Assembly (NCBI GenBank): GCA_030024085.1
Contig: JASEJE010000014.1
Coordinates: 1 to 64,000, forward strand
Direction: 5' to 3'
DNA from: Bacillota bacterium
Lineage (GTDB): Bacteria; Bacillota; SHA-98; UBA4971
DNA: 64,000 nucleotides
Below are positions 16,934 through 25,705 of this stretch, piece by piece; position 1 is the stretch's first letter, and every line of letters starts with the position of its first letter. Both the position numbers and the translations under genes were made by a program. Below the pieces are notes generated by a model. It had not been told where the DNA came from and searched no databases. It saw nothing but the letters and a program-made list of their open reading frames with translations.

Positions 16934-17369
16934 GCTCCTCGCTCCCTGTCATGCGTGGGGCCTTCTTCATGGTAACCCGCACCCCGGCTCCGGGCCTGGA
17001 TGTGACGTCGAGTTGGTCGGAGAGAGCCTCCATTATGGTGAAACCCATCCCCATGCGGTCGGGCGACGTGGTGAAAGCCGGTTGGCGGGCCTGCTCCACG
17101 TCGGGGATGCCGCGCCCCGTGTCCTCGACGGTGATCGTGAGAATGCCGTCTTCGATAGAGCCGTGAACGCGCACGAGCCCGCCGGGGTTATCATACCCGT
17201 GGAGCACGACGTTGGAGACGGCCTCGGAGACTATGAGCTTGATGTCGTCGATCTCCTCCATGGTGAAGGAATCGATCTGCGATGCGAAGCACGCCACCGC
17301 AACCCTGGCGAACTCCACGTTCTGCGCGATGGCCGGAAACTCGAGGGTCATGTGGTTCGTCGTACCCAT
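16917..17369 (-). CDS. spoIIAB: Anti-sigma F factor SpoIIAB
   Basis: This 150-aa GHKL-type serine kinase and anti-sigma factor binds SigF and phosphorylates SpoIIAA. The ATP-binding boxes are visible: LIVSEAVSNVVLHGY (N box), VEDTGRGIPDVEQA (G1 box) and GMGFTIMEALSDQL (G2 region). ATG at 17369 is 4 bp after the spoIIAA stop, and its end overlaps sigF, so the three genes are translationally linked. Confidence 0.96.
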   Translation of the reverse strand: MGTTNHMTLEFPAIAQNVEFARVAVACFASQIDSFTMEEIDDIKLIVSEAVSNVVLHGYDNPGGLVRVHGSIEDGILTITVEDTGRGIPDVEQARQPAFTTSPDRMGMGFTIMEALSDQLDVTSRPGAGVRVTMKKAPRMTGSEEHERGA

Positions 17370-17373
17370 GCGC

Positions 17374-17721
17374 CTACACCCCCGATGCCCGTGCCCAAGC
17401 CTCGTCCTCGCTCTCGCACACCGGGATGATGCTCGTGAGGCCCGAGAGTTCGAAGACCTTTCGGACCTGCGGGGACGGCGCCACCGCGATGAGCCCGCCG
17501 CCGTGCGTGCGAAGCCTCTTGTATCTTCCCAGGATGACGCCCAGGCCGGAGCTGTCGATGAACGTGACGTCGCGCAGCACCAGGAATATGCTGATGATAT
17601 CGGGCTTTTCGTCGAGTTCCTCCTCAACCTTCGCTCGGAACTCGGGGGCGGTGCCAAGGTCGAGCTCTCCCGAGAGGTGCACCACGAGAACGTTGCCGAT
17701 AGCCCTGGTCTCAGTCCTCAT
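17374..17721 (-). CDS. spoIIAA: Anti-anti-sigma factor SpoIIAA
   Basis: This 115-aa STAS-domain protein releases SigF from SpoIIAB when dephosphorylated by SpoIIE. The phosphorylated serine is the second Ser in FIDSSGLGV (Ser58, as in Bacillus). It is first in the spoIIA operon. A sigma-H promoter would be expected upstream (17722-17800), but no convincing match was found there. Confidence 0.95.
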   Translation of the reverse strand: MRTETRAIGNVLVVHLSGELDLGTAPEFRAKVEEELDEKPDIISIFLVLRDVTFIDSSGLGVILGRYKRLRTHGGGLIAVAPSPQVRKVFELSGLTSIIPVCESEDEAWARASGV

Positions 17722-17808
17722 GCGAAGCCCTCCTGCTAAATCACACCATTGGTTCGTCCTTAGCCTTCTCTATTCTCCGGCCTCTCGCCGAGTCCTCCCG
17801 GGGGCACC

Positions 17809-17834
17809 AAAAAAGCGCCCCATCGCCGGGGCGC
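17809..17834 (-). terminator. Rho-independent terminator downstream of dacF
   Basis: On the minus strand the stem GCGCCCC/GGGGCGC with a 6-nt loop is followed by six T residues (17814-17809). It would stop dacF transcripts after they cross the palindromic element, and it insulates the spoIIA operon. Confidence 0.8.
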
Positions 17835-17864
17835 CCGGAAGGCGAAGGTTCCGTGGACCTGCGC

Positions 17865-18074
17865 CTGAGTAGATCGCCACAAGTTCGCGATACTCTTCAG
17901 CGGGTGAGTCCTGTCCAGGGTTGCCGGTGTTGCCCTCCGGGGACGGCGCGTGCGGTGAGATGCGTTCGAATTTGGCGCACGGGCTAGCCAGATTCCAGGC
18001 GCCCCGCCCTAGCAAGCACCGGCAACCCCGACGCCGTCAGGGAAGGTGGCGCAAACTTATGCCGCCATACTTAG
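17865..18074 (+). repeat. Palindromic element, copy 4 (210 bp)
   Basis: This near-complete copy begins CTGAGTAGATCGCC and ends GCCGCCATACTTAG. The complement of its terminal CTTAG supplies the TAA stop codon (18073-18071) of dacF, so the element starts inside the last codons of that gene. It makes up most of the 349-bp gap between dacF and spoIIAA together with the terminator at 17809-17834. Confidence 0.9.
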
Positions 18075-19282
18075 TCCTTGCCTACGCGGAAGAGCGCTCG
18101 CAGGAGGTTGCGGGTGGCGCGTAGCACCACACTGAACACGTTGCCGCGCTTCACCTCCTCGGCCGCCACCAGGTCGACGCGGGCGATCTCCGTTTCGTCC
18201 TCCAGCTTCGCCACAAGGTCCCCCACCTTCTGACCCTTCTGCACGGGAGCGTTCACCCTGTCGGGGAGGCTCATCTCGCTCTTTACCTTACCCTCCTCGC
18301 CCCGGCGCACCACAGCCACAAGAGGGTCCTTCGCGATGATGTCGACCTTCTCCACGACGCCCCGGGCCACGTTGAGCTGCGCCAGGACCTGGCCTTCGGA
18401 GGCGATCTCCACGCCGGCGTAGTGCCTGAACCCGAAGTCGAGGAGGGCCGACGCCTCCTTGAAGCGGAGCTGGGAGTCGGCCACGTTGAGCACGACGGAG
18501 ATGAGCCGGAGACCGCCCCTTTTCGCGGTGGCCGCGAGGCAGTAGCCTGCTTCCTCGGTGAACCCGGTCTTGAGTCCGTCGGCTCCTTCGTAGAACTTGA
18601 CGAGCCTGTTGGTGTTCACGAGGATGTTCTTGCCTCCGCGCACATAGTCGATCCACGTGGTGAACCACTCATGCACCCTCGGGTGGCGAAGAAGGGCCCG
18701 CGACATGATGGCGATGTCGCGTGCGGTGGTGTAATGATCCTTGTGGGGGAGGCCACTGCAGTTGGCGAAATGGGTGCCTGTCATCCCGAGTTCTCGGGCG
18801 CGCTGGTTCATCATGTCTACGAAGATCTCCTCGCTCCCGGCGATGTGTTCGGCAACGGCCACGCTCGCGTCGTTCGCGGAGACGATGGCGATGGCTTTCA
18901 TGAGGTCGGCAAGGGCCATCTCCTCACCAACCTCGAGCCAGATCTGAGACCCTCCCATCTCCATGGCGTGCTCGCTCGCGACCACCATGTCGTCGAGTTT
19001 GGCCTTACCCTGCTCTATGGCCTCCATCACGAGGAGCATCGTCATGATCTTCGTAATGCTGGCGGGTGCCATCTTCCTGTCGGGCTCCTTTTCGAACAGG
19101 ACCCTGCCGGAAGTGGCTTCCATGAGGATCGCCGAGCCTGCGGTGATGGGCATGCTCGGGGCCGGCCCGGGTTGCTTCTCCTGCGCGGCCACACAGGCCG
19201 GGGCTCTGCCTCCCCACAGGTATACTCCAGCGATCAGAACGACAGCGATGGCGACGCCCGCCGCTATCCTCCGTGCGCGCAC
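18071..19282 (-). CDS. dacF: Sporulation D-alanyl-D-alanine carboxypeptidase DacF
   Basis: This 403-aa penicillin-binding protein has a signal/anchor (IAAGVAIAVVLIAGVYLWGG), the catalytic SITK tetrad at residues 75-78, the SAN triad at 135-137 and KTG at 238-240. A C-terminal PBP5-type beta domain follows, and the last residues (LLRALFRVGKD) may form an amphipathic membrane anchor. It trims peptidoglycan peptides. Position before spoIIAA, as in Bacillus, indicates DacF. GTG start with GGGAGGGG 7 nt upstream. Its TAA stop belongs to a palindromic element. Confidence 0.95.
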   Translation of the reverse strand: MRARRIAAGVAIAVVLIAGVYLWGGRAPACVAAQEKQPGPAPSMPITAGSAILMEATSGRVLFEKEPDRKMAPASITKIMTMLLVMEAIEQGKAKLDDMVVASEHAMEMGGSQIWLEVGEEMALADLMKAIAIVSANDASVAVAEHIAGSEEIFVDMMNQRARELGMTGTHFANCSGLPHKDHYTTARDIAIMSRALLRHPRVHEWFTTWIDYVRGGKNILVNTNRLVKFYEGADGLKTGFTEEAGYCLAATAKRGGLRLISVVLNVADSQLRFKEASALLDFGFRHYAGVEIASEGQVLAQLNVARGVVEKVDIIAKDPLVAVVRRGEEGKVKSEMSLPDRVNAPVQKGQKVGDLVAKLEDETEIARVDLVAAEEVKRGNVFSVVLRATRNLLRALFRVGKD

Positions 19283-19464
19283 CTTCCATCCCCTCCCGCA
19301 CCGTCAGGGGCTATCGCAGGCCCTTCTTCAGTGAGGTACATATTCGGGCGGATGCAGGTATATGCCCGAATCCGCCCAGAGGGGACGACCCAGTACTACT
19401 TTGTCAGATACGAAATCCCAACCGCTTTCGTGGGCCTGGCGGGCTTGTCCGGCAGGGTGACTCC

Positions 19465-19506
19465 CGGCCCTGGTGGCCCGGCCCTGGTGGTCCGGCCCTG
19501 GTGGCC
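19465..19506. repeat. Three tandem 14-bp repeats
   Basis: The unit CGGCCCTGGTGGCC occurs three times head to tail (19465, 19479, 19493) with one substitution. It lies between dacF and the long periodic array and is not part of a recognisable gene. Confidence 0.8.
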
Positions 19507-19552
19507 CTCGACTTGACCCCGCGGTTCGCGCAAGACCGTTCCCGGAAGATCC

Positions 19553-20081
19553 GTGATGTACGGAACGGGTGGGGAGGAAAGAGTGACGCGTAGCACCGGT
19601 CCCCTTGCACGCGTGACACAGGGAACGGGTCAGGACCGGACCGGTGATGTACACCAGTGGACGGCTCCCAAGCGTGATGTGCGGAACGGTTGGGGAAGGA
19701 CCCGTGATGTACGTAACCCGTCCCGCTTCGACGAGTGACGTGTGGAACACTTCGTGGGGGATCCGTGACGCAGGGAACGAATAGGGCGGCAGTGATGATG
19801 CTCGTCACGAATCAGGCCCGAATGCGTGACGTATGGAACTCTTCTTGAGGAACCTGTGACGGAGGGAACGGATAAGGCGGGAACGATGACGCACGTCACC
19901 GATTGACTGCTGATGCGTGACGTGCGGAACGGCAAGAGCCCGACGAGTGACGCACGTCACGCGCCCCCTGGCACATGTGACGTTGGGAACGCGTATGGCC
20001 GTGACGGGTGATGTGCGTCACCCGATAGCTGTCAACGATGACGCGGGGAACGCTTAGCGAAACACGCGTGACCTACGTCAA
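19553..20081. repeat. Eighteen-unit periodic array of GTGACGNNCGGAAC-like boxes
   Basis: Eighteen 14-bp boxes with consensus GTGAYGYRSGGAAC start at 19553, 583, 613, 644, 674, 704, 735, 765, 795, 826, 856, 886, 917, 947, 977, 20008, 20038 and 20068. Spacing is 30, 30, 31 repeated without exception (91 bp per three boxes). The 16-17 bp between boxes are unrelated to each other. Several boxes are palindromes (GTGACGCACGTCAC). The 91-bp period breaks reading frame, so it is not protein coding. It fills most of the 868-bp dacF-phosphorylase gap; the remainder (19283-19464) has only a weak GCATA-N15-GAATATGTA match to a forespore promoter for dacF. Confidence 0.9.
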
Positions 20082-20150
20082 CCGTCAACTGAAGCGACTG
20101 AATAGTCAAGCAGCGGCAATACCACGAGATCCATACGTAACAGAGTAGTG

Positions 20151-21458
20151 CTAAGCGCCGATGACCTGCTTGATGAGGCGTGGCGGCGACGAAGCCGTCT
20201 GGGAAAGCTCATACGCGGAAGCCACGAGGTGCGAGGCTTCGTCGATGTTTGACCGGTTATTCGTGTGTAACGTGGCCAGGGGTTCGCCCTCCACCACCCG
20301 GTCGCCGATCTTCTTCGCCACGACAAGCCCGGCAGCCGGGTCCACCGGCTCGTCCTTGACCCGGCGGCCCGCGCCCAGTATCATCGCGGCAACCCCGACC
20401 TGCTCCGCGTTGATGGCCGTCACGTAACCTGTCCCAGAACTCGGCACGGGGGCGGTGTGGCTTGCGTGCGGGAGGATCTCAGGGCGCTCGGCGACGCTTG
20501 CATCCCCGCCCTGCGCTGCTACGAACTGGGCGAACCTGGCGAGGGCGGCTCCCCTCTCGAGCAGACCCATGAGGATCTCCCTGGCCCGGCCCGTATCCGG
20601 GGCCGTCCCTCCGAGCACCAGCATCAGAGATCCCAGGGTGAGACACAGCTCGACAAGGTCGGGCGGGCCCGACCCGCGCAGAGTGTCGATGGCCTCCCTG
20701 ACCTCCAGCGCGTTGCCCACCGCGCGGCCGAGCGGCTGGCTCATATCGCTCACCACGGCCGCCGCCCTGCGCCCGGCGCCTTCCACTATGTCCACCATGA
20801 GGCGCGCGAGGGCGAGCGCCTCGTCCTCGGACTTCATGAACGCCCCGCTGCCCACCTTGACGTCGAACACGATGGCATCGGCGCCGCATGCAAGCTTCTT
20901 ACTGCACACGCTGCTTGCGATGAGAGGCATGCTGTCAACGGTGGCGGTGACATCGCGCAGGGCGTACAGCTTCTTGTCGGCCGGCGCCACTGCAGCGGTC
21001 TGCCCGACCACGGCTATTCCGATGGAGTTCACGTTTCTCACGAAAACGTCCTTTGGCAGGTCCACGCGGAACCCCGGGATCGACTCGAGCTTGTCGAGGG
21101 TGCCGCCAGTGTGACCGAGCCCGCGGCCTGACATCTTCGCCACCGGCACCCCGGCCGCCGCCACGAGCGGTGCCAGCACGAGGGTGGTCTTGTCCCCGAC
21201 CCCGCCCGTGCTGTGCTTATCCACCTTGATGCCGCGGATCGGGGAGAGGTCCACCGTCTCCCCTGACTTTGCCATGGCGATCGTGAGGTCGCGCGTCTCA
21301 CGCACGCTCATTCCCTGGAAGAACACGGCCATGCACCATGCCGCCATCTGGTAGTCGGGGATGTCCCCGCGTGTGAACCCGTCCACGAGAAAGGTTATCT
21401 CGTCCCGGGACAGTTCCTCGCCGCGCCTCTTCTTGAGGATGATGTCGTAAGGCCTCAT
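20151..21458 (-). CDS. pdp: Pyrimidine-nucleoside phosphorylase
   Basis: This 435-aa enzyme cleaves uridine, thymidine and deoxyuridine with phosphate. It shows the family start [17 protein letters not shown], the phosphate-binding [13 protein letters not shown], and the thymidine phosphorylase signature region [22 protein letters not shown]-terminal PYNP domain carries the [14 protein letters not shown] motif. It occupies the place where Bacillus has drm and pupG, between xerD and dacF, so nucleoside salvage is conserved with a different enzyme. It overlaps xerD by 4 bp. Confidence 0.95.
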   Translation of the reverse strand: MRPYDIILKKRRGEELSRDEITFLVDGFTRGDIPDYQMAAWCMAVFFQGMSVRETRDLTIAMAKSGETVDLSPIRGIKVDKHSTGGVGDKTTLVLAPLVAAAGVPVAKMSGRGLGHTGGTLDKLESIPGFRVDLPKDVFVRNVNSIGIAVVGQTAAVAPADKKLYALRDVTATVDSMPLIASSVCSKKLACGADAIVFDVKVGSGAFMKSEDEALALARLMVDIVEGAGRRAAAVVSDMSQPLGRAVGNALEVREAIDTLRGSGPPDLVELCLTLGSLMLVLGGTAPDTGRAREILMGLLERGAALARFAQFVAAQGGDASVAERPEILPHASHTAPVPSSGTGYVTAINAEQVGVAAMILGAGRRVKDEPVDPAAGLVVAKKIGDRVVEGEPLATLHTNNRSNIDEASHLVASAYELSQTASSPPRLIKQVIGA

Positions 21459-22501
21459 TTCGCGCCCTTCCTTCCTGCCTCCGCGCCGGCCGCCGCGGTC
21501 TCACTAACGTCAGCGGTCCGCGCCGCAGCCGGGATCGCTGTCGCGGACGCAGTCGCGGTCGCGGTCGCGCTCGGGGTTGGGGTCGGGGTCGGAGCACCTC
21601 TGCGTGCGCCCGCCCCCCTTGCCCTCGGGTGAGCGGCATCATATATCTCTTTCAGTTTGCCCCTGGCAAGGTGGGTGTAGACCTGGGTGGTCGCTATGTC
21701 CACGTGCCCTAGCATCTCCTGGACCGACCGGAGGTCGGCGCCGTTCTCTAGGAGATGCGTCGCGAAGCAGTGGCGCAGCGTATGAGGGGTTACGTGCTTC
21801 TGTATGCCCGCCTTCGCCGCGTACGCCTTGATGATCTTCCAGAATCCCTGTCTTGTCATCCTCCTGCCACGCGCGTTCACGAACAGGGCGTTCTCAGCGC
21901 GGCTTCTCACCAGCTTCGGCCTGGCGGAGCGAAGGTAGGCCTCCACCCATCCCGACGCCACGCGGCCCACGGGGATGATCCTCTCCTTGGACCCCTTCCC
22001 CAGGCACCTCACGTAGCCCATCTCCACATTCAGGTCACCGATGTCGAGCGACACAAGCTCCGACACGCGCATGCCGGTGGCGTACAGCACCTCCAGCATT
22101 GCCCTGTCGCGCACTCCCGCCGGAGTGTGCGTGCCGGGCATCTCGAGAAGCCGCCCGACCTCCTCCAGGCTGAGCACCCCTGGCAGGCGCCGCTCCTGCT
22201 TCGGAGACCCCAGGTTCACCGTGGGGTCGTGCTGGATCTTTCCCTCGCGGTCGAGGAACCTGTAAAGGCCCCTGATGGCCGCAAGCTGCCTGCAGATGCT
22301 CGACGTGGCCTTTCCTTGCCGCCTGAGGTGCGCAAGGTATGCCATGATGGTGTCCTGGGTGACCTCGTCGAGGCCGCTGCCTTCAGACTCCTCCACAAAC
22401 GCCGCGAACTGACTGAGGTCCCTGGCGTACGATTCCAGGCTGTTCTGTGCAAGCCCCCGCTCCACCCCGAGATACGCGAGGAACTCATCCAGAAGGACCA
22501 C
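21455..22501 (-). CDS. xerD: Tyrosine recombinase XerD
   Basis: This 348-aa recombinase would resolve chromosome dimers with XerC at dif. It has the SAM-like N-terminal domain ([20 protein letters not shown]) and the catalytic set: Arg in [12 protein letters not shown], His-x-x-Arg in [19 protein letters not shown], and the Tyr nucleophile in [12 protein letters not shown] non-conserved tail of about 50 residues rich in Thr-Pro and Ala-Thr pairs follows. GTG at 22501 has GGAGG 7 nt upstream. It overlaps the phosphorylase by 4 bp. Confidence 0.94.
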   Translation of the reverse strand: MVLLDEFLAYLGVERGLAQNSLESYARDLSQFAAFVEESEGSGLDEVTQDTIMAYLAHLRRQGKATSSICRQLAAIRGLYRFLDREGKIQHDPTVNLGSPKQERRLPGVLSLEEVGRLLEMPGTHTPAGVRDRAMLEVLYATGMRVSELVSLDIGDLNVEMGYVRCLGKGSKERIIPVGRVASGWVEAYLRSARPKLVRSRAENALFVNARGRRMTRQGFWKIIKAYAAKAGIQKHVTPHTLRHCFATHLLENGADLRSVQEMLGHVDIATTQVYTHLARGKLKEIYDAAHPRARGAGARRGAPTPTPTPSATATATASATAIPAAARTADVSETAAAGAEAGRKGAK

Positions 22502-22757
22502 GCCGCCCCGCCTCCGCCGCGGGACGAATCCAGAGCTACCATGCTGTCCCGCTGTTTCCAGTATAGCACGCTGGGGCGGCATCCGCAATTTCCCATAACT
22601 TGTGGGCGAAATTCCGTCAAAGCGCATCGCGCTCGGGGCACCATCCCCAGATCCGTCGTCGGACAGAGCCCGGCACCTGCAACCTGAATCCCTCTGGAAG
22701 ACCCGCGCGGGTTTCTTATCCGACCGCTTACGTTGCGCAGAATAGGTACCCGGATGC

Positions 22758-23399
22758 TCAGAGCAGGTACCTCGACACCAGTTTGATGAACACAGGGGCC
22801 ACGTAGGTCTCCACGGCGCTCCCGAGGACGAGGAGGAGCGCGGCACCGGCGGACACGATGACCGTGAAGAGGAACTGCGGGTAAATGGGGACGCGCTTGT
22901 GGCTCAGCCTGTCCTGGGCGAGGGCCGCTGCGAATGCGAGCGACACCTCGCACCCGGCGAGTATCGCAGGGATGATGAAGATGTTCTGGGGAAGCACCGA
23001 CACCGCGGCGAGCACGACGCCTCTCGCGGCCATCTCGTCGACGAGGAAGCCCACGGTGAACCCGATGACAAAACCCCTGAGGAAGAGGAGCACCAGGATG
23101 CCGGGGGCGCCGATGACCGAAAGCCCCAGCACCAGCGCGAGGAAGATGGTCTTGAGATTGTTGTACAGCGCCTGCCGCGAGGCGGCCGCCCCACCTACCT
23201 GGCCGGGCCCGCCGAACCCCCTGAAGAATACCATGAGATCCTCAGCGAGTTCGGCCTTCTGGCTCCCAGGAAGCACCTTCACCGACAGCGAGCCGAAGAT
23301 GACGCCCATCAAGAAGATGAGCATTACCAGGACGAGGACGGGTAGATGCCGCCTCGGGGAATCGCCGGAAGGCACCAGGGAGCGGGAATCGTCCAGCAT
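22758..23399 (-). CDS. spoIIM: Stage II sporulation protein M
   Basis: This 213-aa membrane protein (Bacillus 214 aa) is part of the SpoIIDMP complex that remodels septal peptidoglycan during engulfment. Hydrophobic segments include [40 protein letters not shown] and [19 protein letters not shown]. The order spoIIM-xerD-phosphorylase-dacF matches Bacillus. It is preceded by a good sigma-E promoter candidate, as expected for a mother-cell gene. Confidence 0.95.
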   Translation of the reverse strand: MLDDSRSLVPSGDSPRRHLPVLVLVMLIFLMGVIFGSLSVKVLPGSQKAELAEDLMVFFRGFGGPGQVGGAAASRQALYNNLKTIFLALVLGLSVIGAPGILVLLFLRGFVIGFTVGFLVDEMAARGVVLAAVSVLPQNIFIIPAILAGCEVSLAFAAALAQDRLSHKRVPIYPQFLFTVIVSAGAALLLVLGSAVETYVAPVFIKLVSRYLL

Positions 23400-23430
23400 C
23401 GCACGATCCTCCTTCGGACCACCTCCTTAG

Positions 23431-23460
23431 ATATGTATGTCCACCATGCTTCCATTATTC
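23431..23460 (-). promoter_or_regulatory. Candidate sigma-E promoter of spoIIM
   Basis: On the minus strand GAATAAT, 14 bp, then CATACATA. The sigma-E consensus KMATATT-N13-15-CATACANT is matched at 6 of 7 and 6 of 7 fixed positions. The start point would be about 25 nt before the spoIIM ATG, after which GGAGG sites follow. Confidence 0.55.
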
Positions 23461-23776
23461 TCAGCCCGCAATAACCTCGCACCCCGCGAGTGGCCGCGAG
23501 GTTCCCCGTCCACCGTCGTCGCGGTCGCCATACAGACACGCCGCCACAGCGCCCCCAAAGCGGTCCCCGCTGTTATGAGATGCAACGCCATCCCTGCAAG
23601 AAGCGGGACTGTCGAGAGGCACCAGTCCAGGGAAAACTGTTGAAGTGCCTAGTGAAGACTAGTGGATCGTACAGGAGGAAGTCTGAGGATTTAGCCGAAG
23701 TGCCTTTGCAGCCAGGGGAGTTGGATGTCCAGTGCCCGCTGCAGCACCGTGGACAATCAGTCAGCGGAGGTGGTGC

Positions 23777-23890
23777 ATGGCACAGTGCGGCTCAGTCGTG
23801 ATTGTGTCAGGCGGGGAACCACTGCTTTACGACAAAATCCTCGAAATCCTCGACTTTTGTCGCGGGCTCGTACCTGCCCCTGGATGTTAA
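23777..23890 (+). pseudogene. Radical SAM protein fragment, 37 codons
   Basis: ATG at 23777, with GGAGG 6 nt upstream, opens a 37-residue frame containing VVIVSGGEPLLYDKILEIL. SGGEPLLY is the SAM-binding GGE motif of radical SAM enzymes, and the following helix also fits. The upstream CxxxCxxC cluster motif and everything downstream of the first helix are missing. I read it as a remnant of a radical SAM gene, although the intact ribosome site leaves open a translated micro-protein. Confidence 0.5.
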
Positions 23891-24200
23891 GGGAATAGTC
23901 AATGCAGTTCTCAACCGTGGCTGCGGACCAACTGTCGGCTCACAGCCGGTACATCAAGGGAGCCGGTGTGGGGGTAAGGCACGGATGATCCGAAACAAGG
24001 TCTTGATATGAGGAAGCCATTGCCGCAAACAACGGGGGGCGTAACGTTGCTGATCCTTGACCAGGCACAAACAAATGTCATGATAGTTACTGGAGGCTAA
24101 GTAAGGAGGCAGAAATACTCCCGAATCTTGGCATGGGTTGCCAGTGATTGCACGAGGGGCGTCAAAATCCGGTCATTCTCCCGACGGGCCGGATTATGTC

Positions 24201-24248
24201 AAGGCGCCCCGCTTAAGGCGCCGTCCCCGGGTGCAACACTGGCAATCC
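24201..24248 (-). repeat. Degenerate fragment of the palindromic element
   Basis: Read on the minus strand this matches the element core (GGATTGCCAGTGTTGCACC then GGGGACGGCGCC), followed by a shortened version of the opposite arm (TTAAGCGGGGCGCC). The terminal CTAAG sequences are absent. Confidence 0.55.
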
Positions 24249-24329
24249 ACCAGATGTTGGCAAACTGAGAGGAACCAACGAACCCTCACTCAGCCTACCT
24301 GCAACCTCTATACCTAGCCTAGCCATGGA

Positions 24330-25613
24330 ATGCCTAATCGCCGTTTTGGGAGGGTGATGACGCTGGCACCCATACGAGTAGTAAGAGCCGACCGATGCAT
24401 AGGGGCCACCACGGTGCTAGCGGCCATTCTGCTATCATTGGTGGTTCCCTCCGAGGGCAAAGAGGGAACAAACCTGTTGTCACTGCCTGAGGATCACACC
24501 AGATGGTCCGCAACAATAAGAGTTGACTCCGACATGACACTCATGCCCCTGGAGGCAGCAGAATACCTTGGGACGGTCGCGCGCGAGGCCTCCGCGCGTG
24601 TCAACAAGCTTCTCGGAGTCGATCCTGAAGCTGTAGGGGAGGTTGTGGTGCGGGTCGTGCGGGGCCCACTGTTCTTCGAGGGCGACATTGGAGGCTCAGC
24701 TGGTGGCATACATATCTATACTGGGAACGATTTGACGACATCAGACATCACAAGGCCTTCTGCGCGGTTTTTGCTCGCGCTCGAATATACGCGAGTGGCC
24801 CTGGAAAGGACCTGCAAAGCCGTCCGTCGGAGTTCCGTGAACGGCCTCTATAGCGGCATCGTGGTGGCGGTTGCCGACACTGTGTACCCAGGCTTTGGCG
24901 ATTTTCCAGTACGCGATCCGCACAGAGTGAGTGCAGGGTTACTAGTGCTGAACAAGCTGCACATTCCTACGACAAGCGACTTCTGGATGTATAGCTTCAC
25001 TGTCGGGGGATCGTTCTGCAAGTATCTCATCGAGCGCTTTGGACCGCGCAAGATCCTTGAACTGTATTCAGAGCTAAGGGCAGGAACGGGAATAGACAAG
25101 GCGCTGATGAATGTATACGGCGAGCCTCTCGATGTGGTGGAAGGGACCTGGAGATCCTTCCTGAGAAGCATTGCTGAGCAAGACCCTGAAAGGCTCGCCG
25201 GCCTAGCAGACTTAATGCTGCGTCTTGACAGACTGTGGGTGACCCGGGCCAAAGCGCTATACCTTGCCGCGCAGATGGAACTCGCACTCCCCGAACGGAT
25301 ACAGGTTCTCGCGCAGCTGGTAGACGTCGCATTGGTGGAAACGTATGAGGCGCCTGTTGCAACTCCTTCAATAACACGCGCCCAGCAACTGGTAAGTCAG
25401 TACTCCCTGGCTGTGCAGTCGTGGCACGAAGCACTTGAGGAGCTGTGGCTCCGGGTGGCTCTCCCCTTTCGAGCTGACTCGACGAACTACGAGGACATGC
25501 TGGACGCTGCAGAACATGTAAGAGAGCTGGGCATGGGTCTTGGCGCGGGCGATCTTGTTGAGAAGGCCGAGGAATACATGGAGCTCTTGAGACAGAAGAG
25601 AGCAACCAACTGA
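24330..25613 (+). CDS. Secreted protein, inactive peptidase MA-like fold
   Basis: This 427-aa protein has a hydrophobic leader (about residues 22-40, ATTVLAAILLSLVV). Its central part fits gluzincin 'peptidase MA-like' proteins: a helix at residues 150-160 reads ALEYTRVALER where active members have HExxH, and GGSFCKYLIERFG plus YGEPLDVVEGTWRSFL match the conserved following region. Both zinc histidines are replaced (Leu and Arg), so catalysis is unlikely. GGGAGG lies just before a second ATG at 24357, a possible alternative start. It sits alone on the plus strand in a composition island. Confidence 0.6.
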   Translation: MPNRRFGRVMTLAPIRVVRADRCIGATTVLAAILLSLVVPSEGKEGTNLLSLPEDHTRWSATIRVDSDMTLMPLEAAEYLGTVAREASARVNKLLGVDPEAVGEVVVRVVRGPLFFEGDIGGSAGGIHIYTGNDLTTSDITRPSARFLLALEYTRVALERTCKAVRRSSVNGLYSGIVVAVADTVYPGFGDFPVRDPHRVSAGLLVLNKLHIPTTSDFWMYSFTVGGSFCKYLIERFGPRKILELYSELRAGTGIDKALMNVYGEPLDVVEGTWRSFLRSIAEQDPERLAGLADLMLRLDRLWVTRAKALYLAAQMELALPERIQVLAQLVDVALVETYEAPVATPSITRAQQLVSQYSLAVQSWHEALEELWLRVALPFRADSTNYEDMLDAAEHVRELGMGLGAGDLVEKAEEYMELLRQKRATN

Positions 25614-25705
25614 CATTGCACGTACCCGAGGACAGGGGCTGCCGGTGCTTGCACGGCTATGCCCCCCGACGGGATTCGGTTGCCTGCACGGCAAAGCAGT
25701 AACAC

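Larger units (their letters stand above)
23461..24329. other. Long gene-poor region, likely decayed island
   Basis: Nearly 870 bp between spoIIM and the next plus-strand gene hold no intact conserved gene. Composition is visibly less GC-rich than in the flanking operons. It contains a 37-codon radical-SAM remnant (23777-23890) and a degenerate fragment of the palindromic element (24201-24248). The rest (23461-23776 and 23891-24200) shows nothing I can name. Confidence 0.55.

Noticed and set aside
19404-19935. Overlapping reading frames through the periodic array (VPHVTRRSG-like peptides)
   Set aside because: They arise from the repeat itself. The extra base every third box changes frame, so no single frame follows the periodicity.
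19553-20081. CRISPR array
   Set aside because: Boxes are only 14 bp and vary in nearly half their positions, gaps are 16-17 bp, no cas gene is near, and the strict 30-30-31 rhythm is unlike CRISPR repeats.
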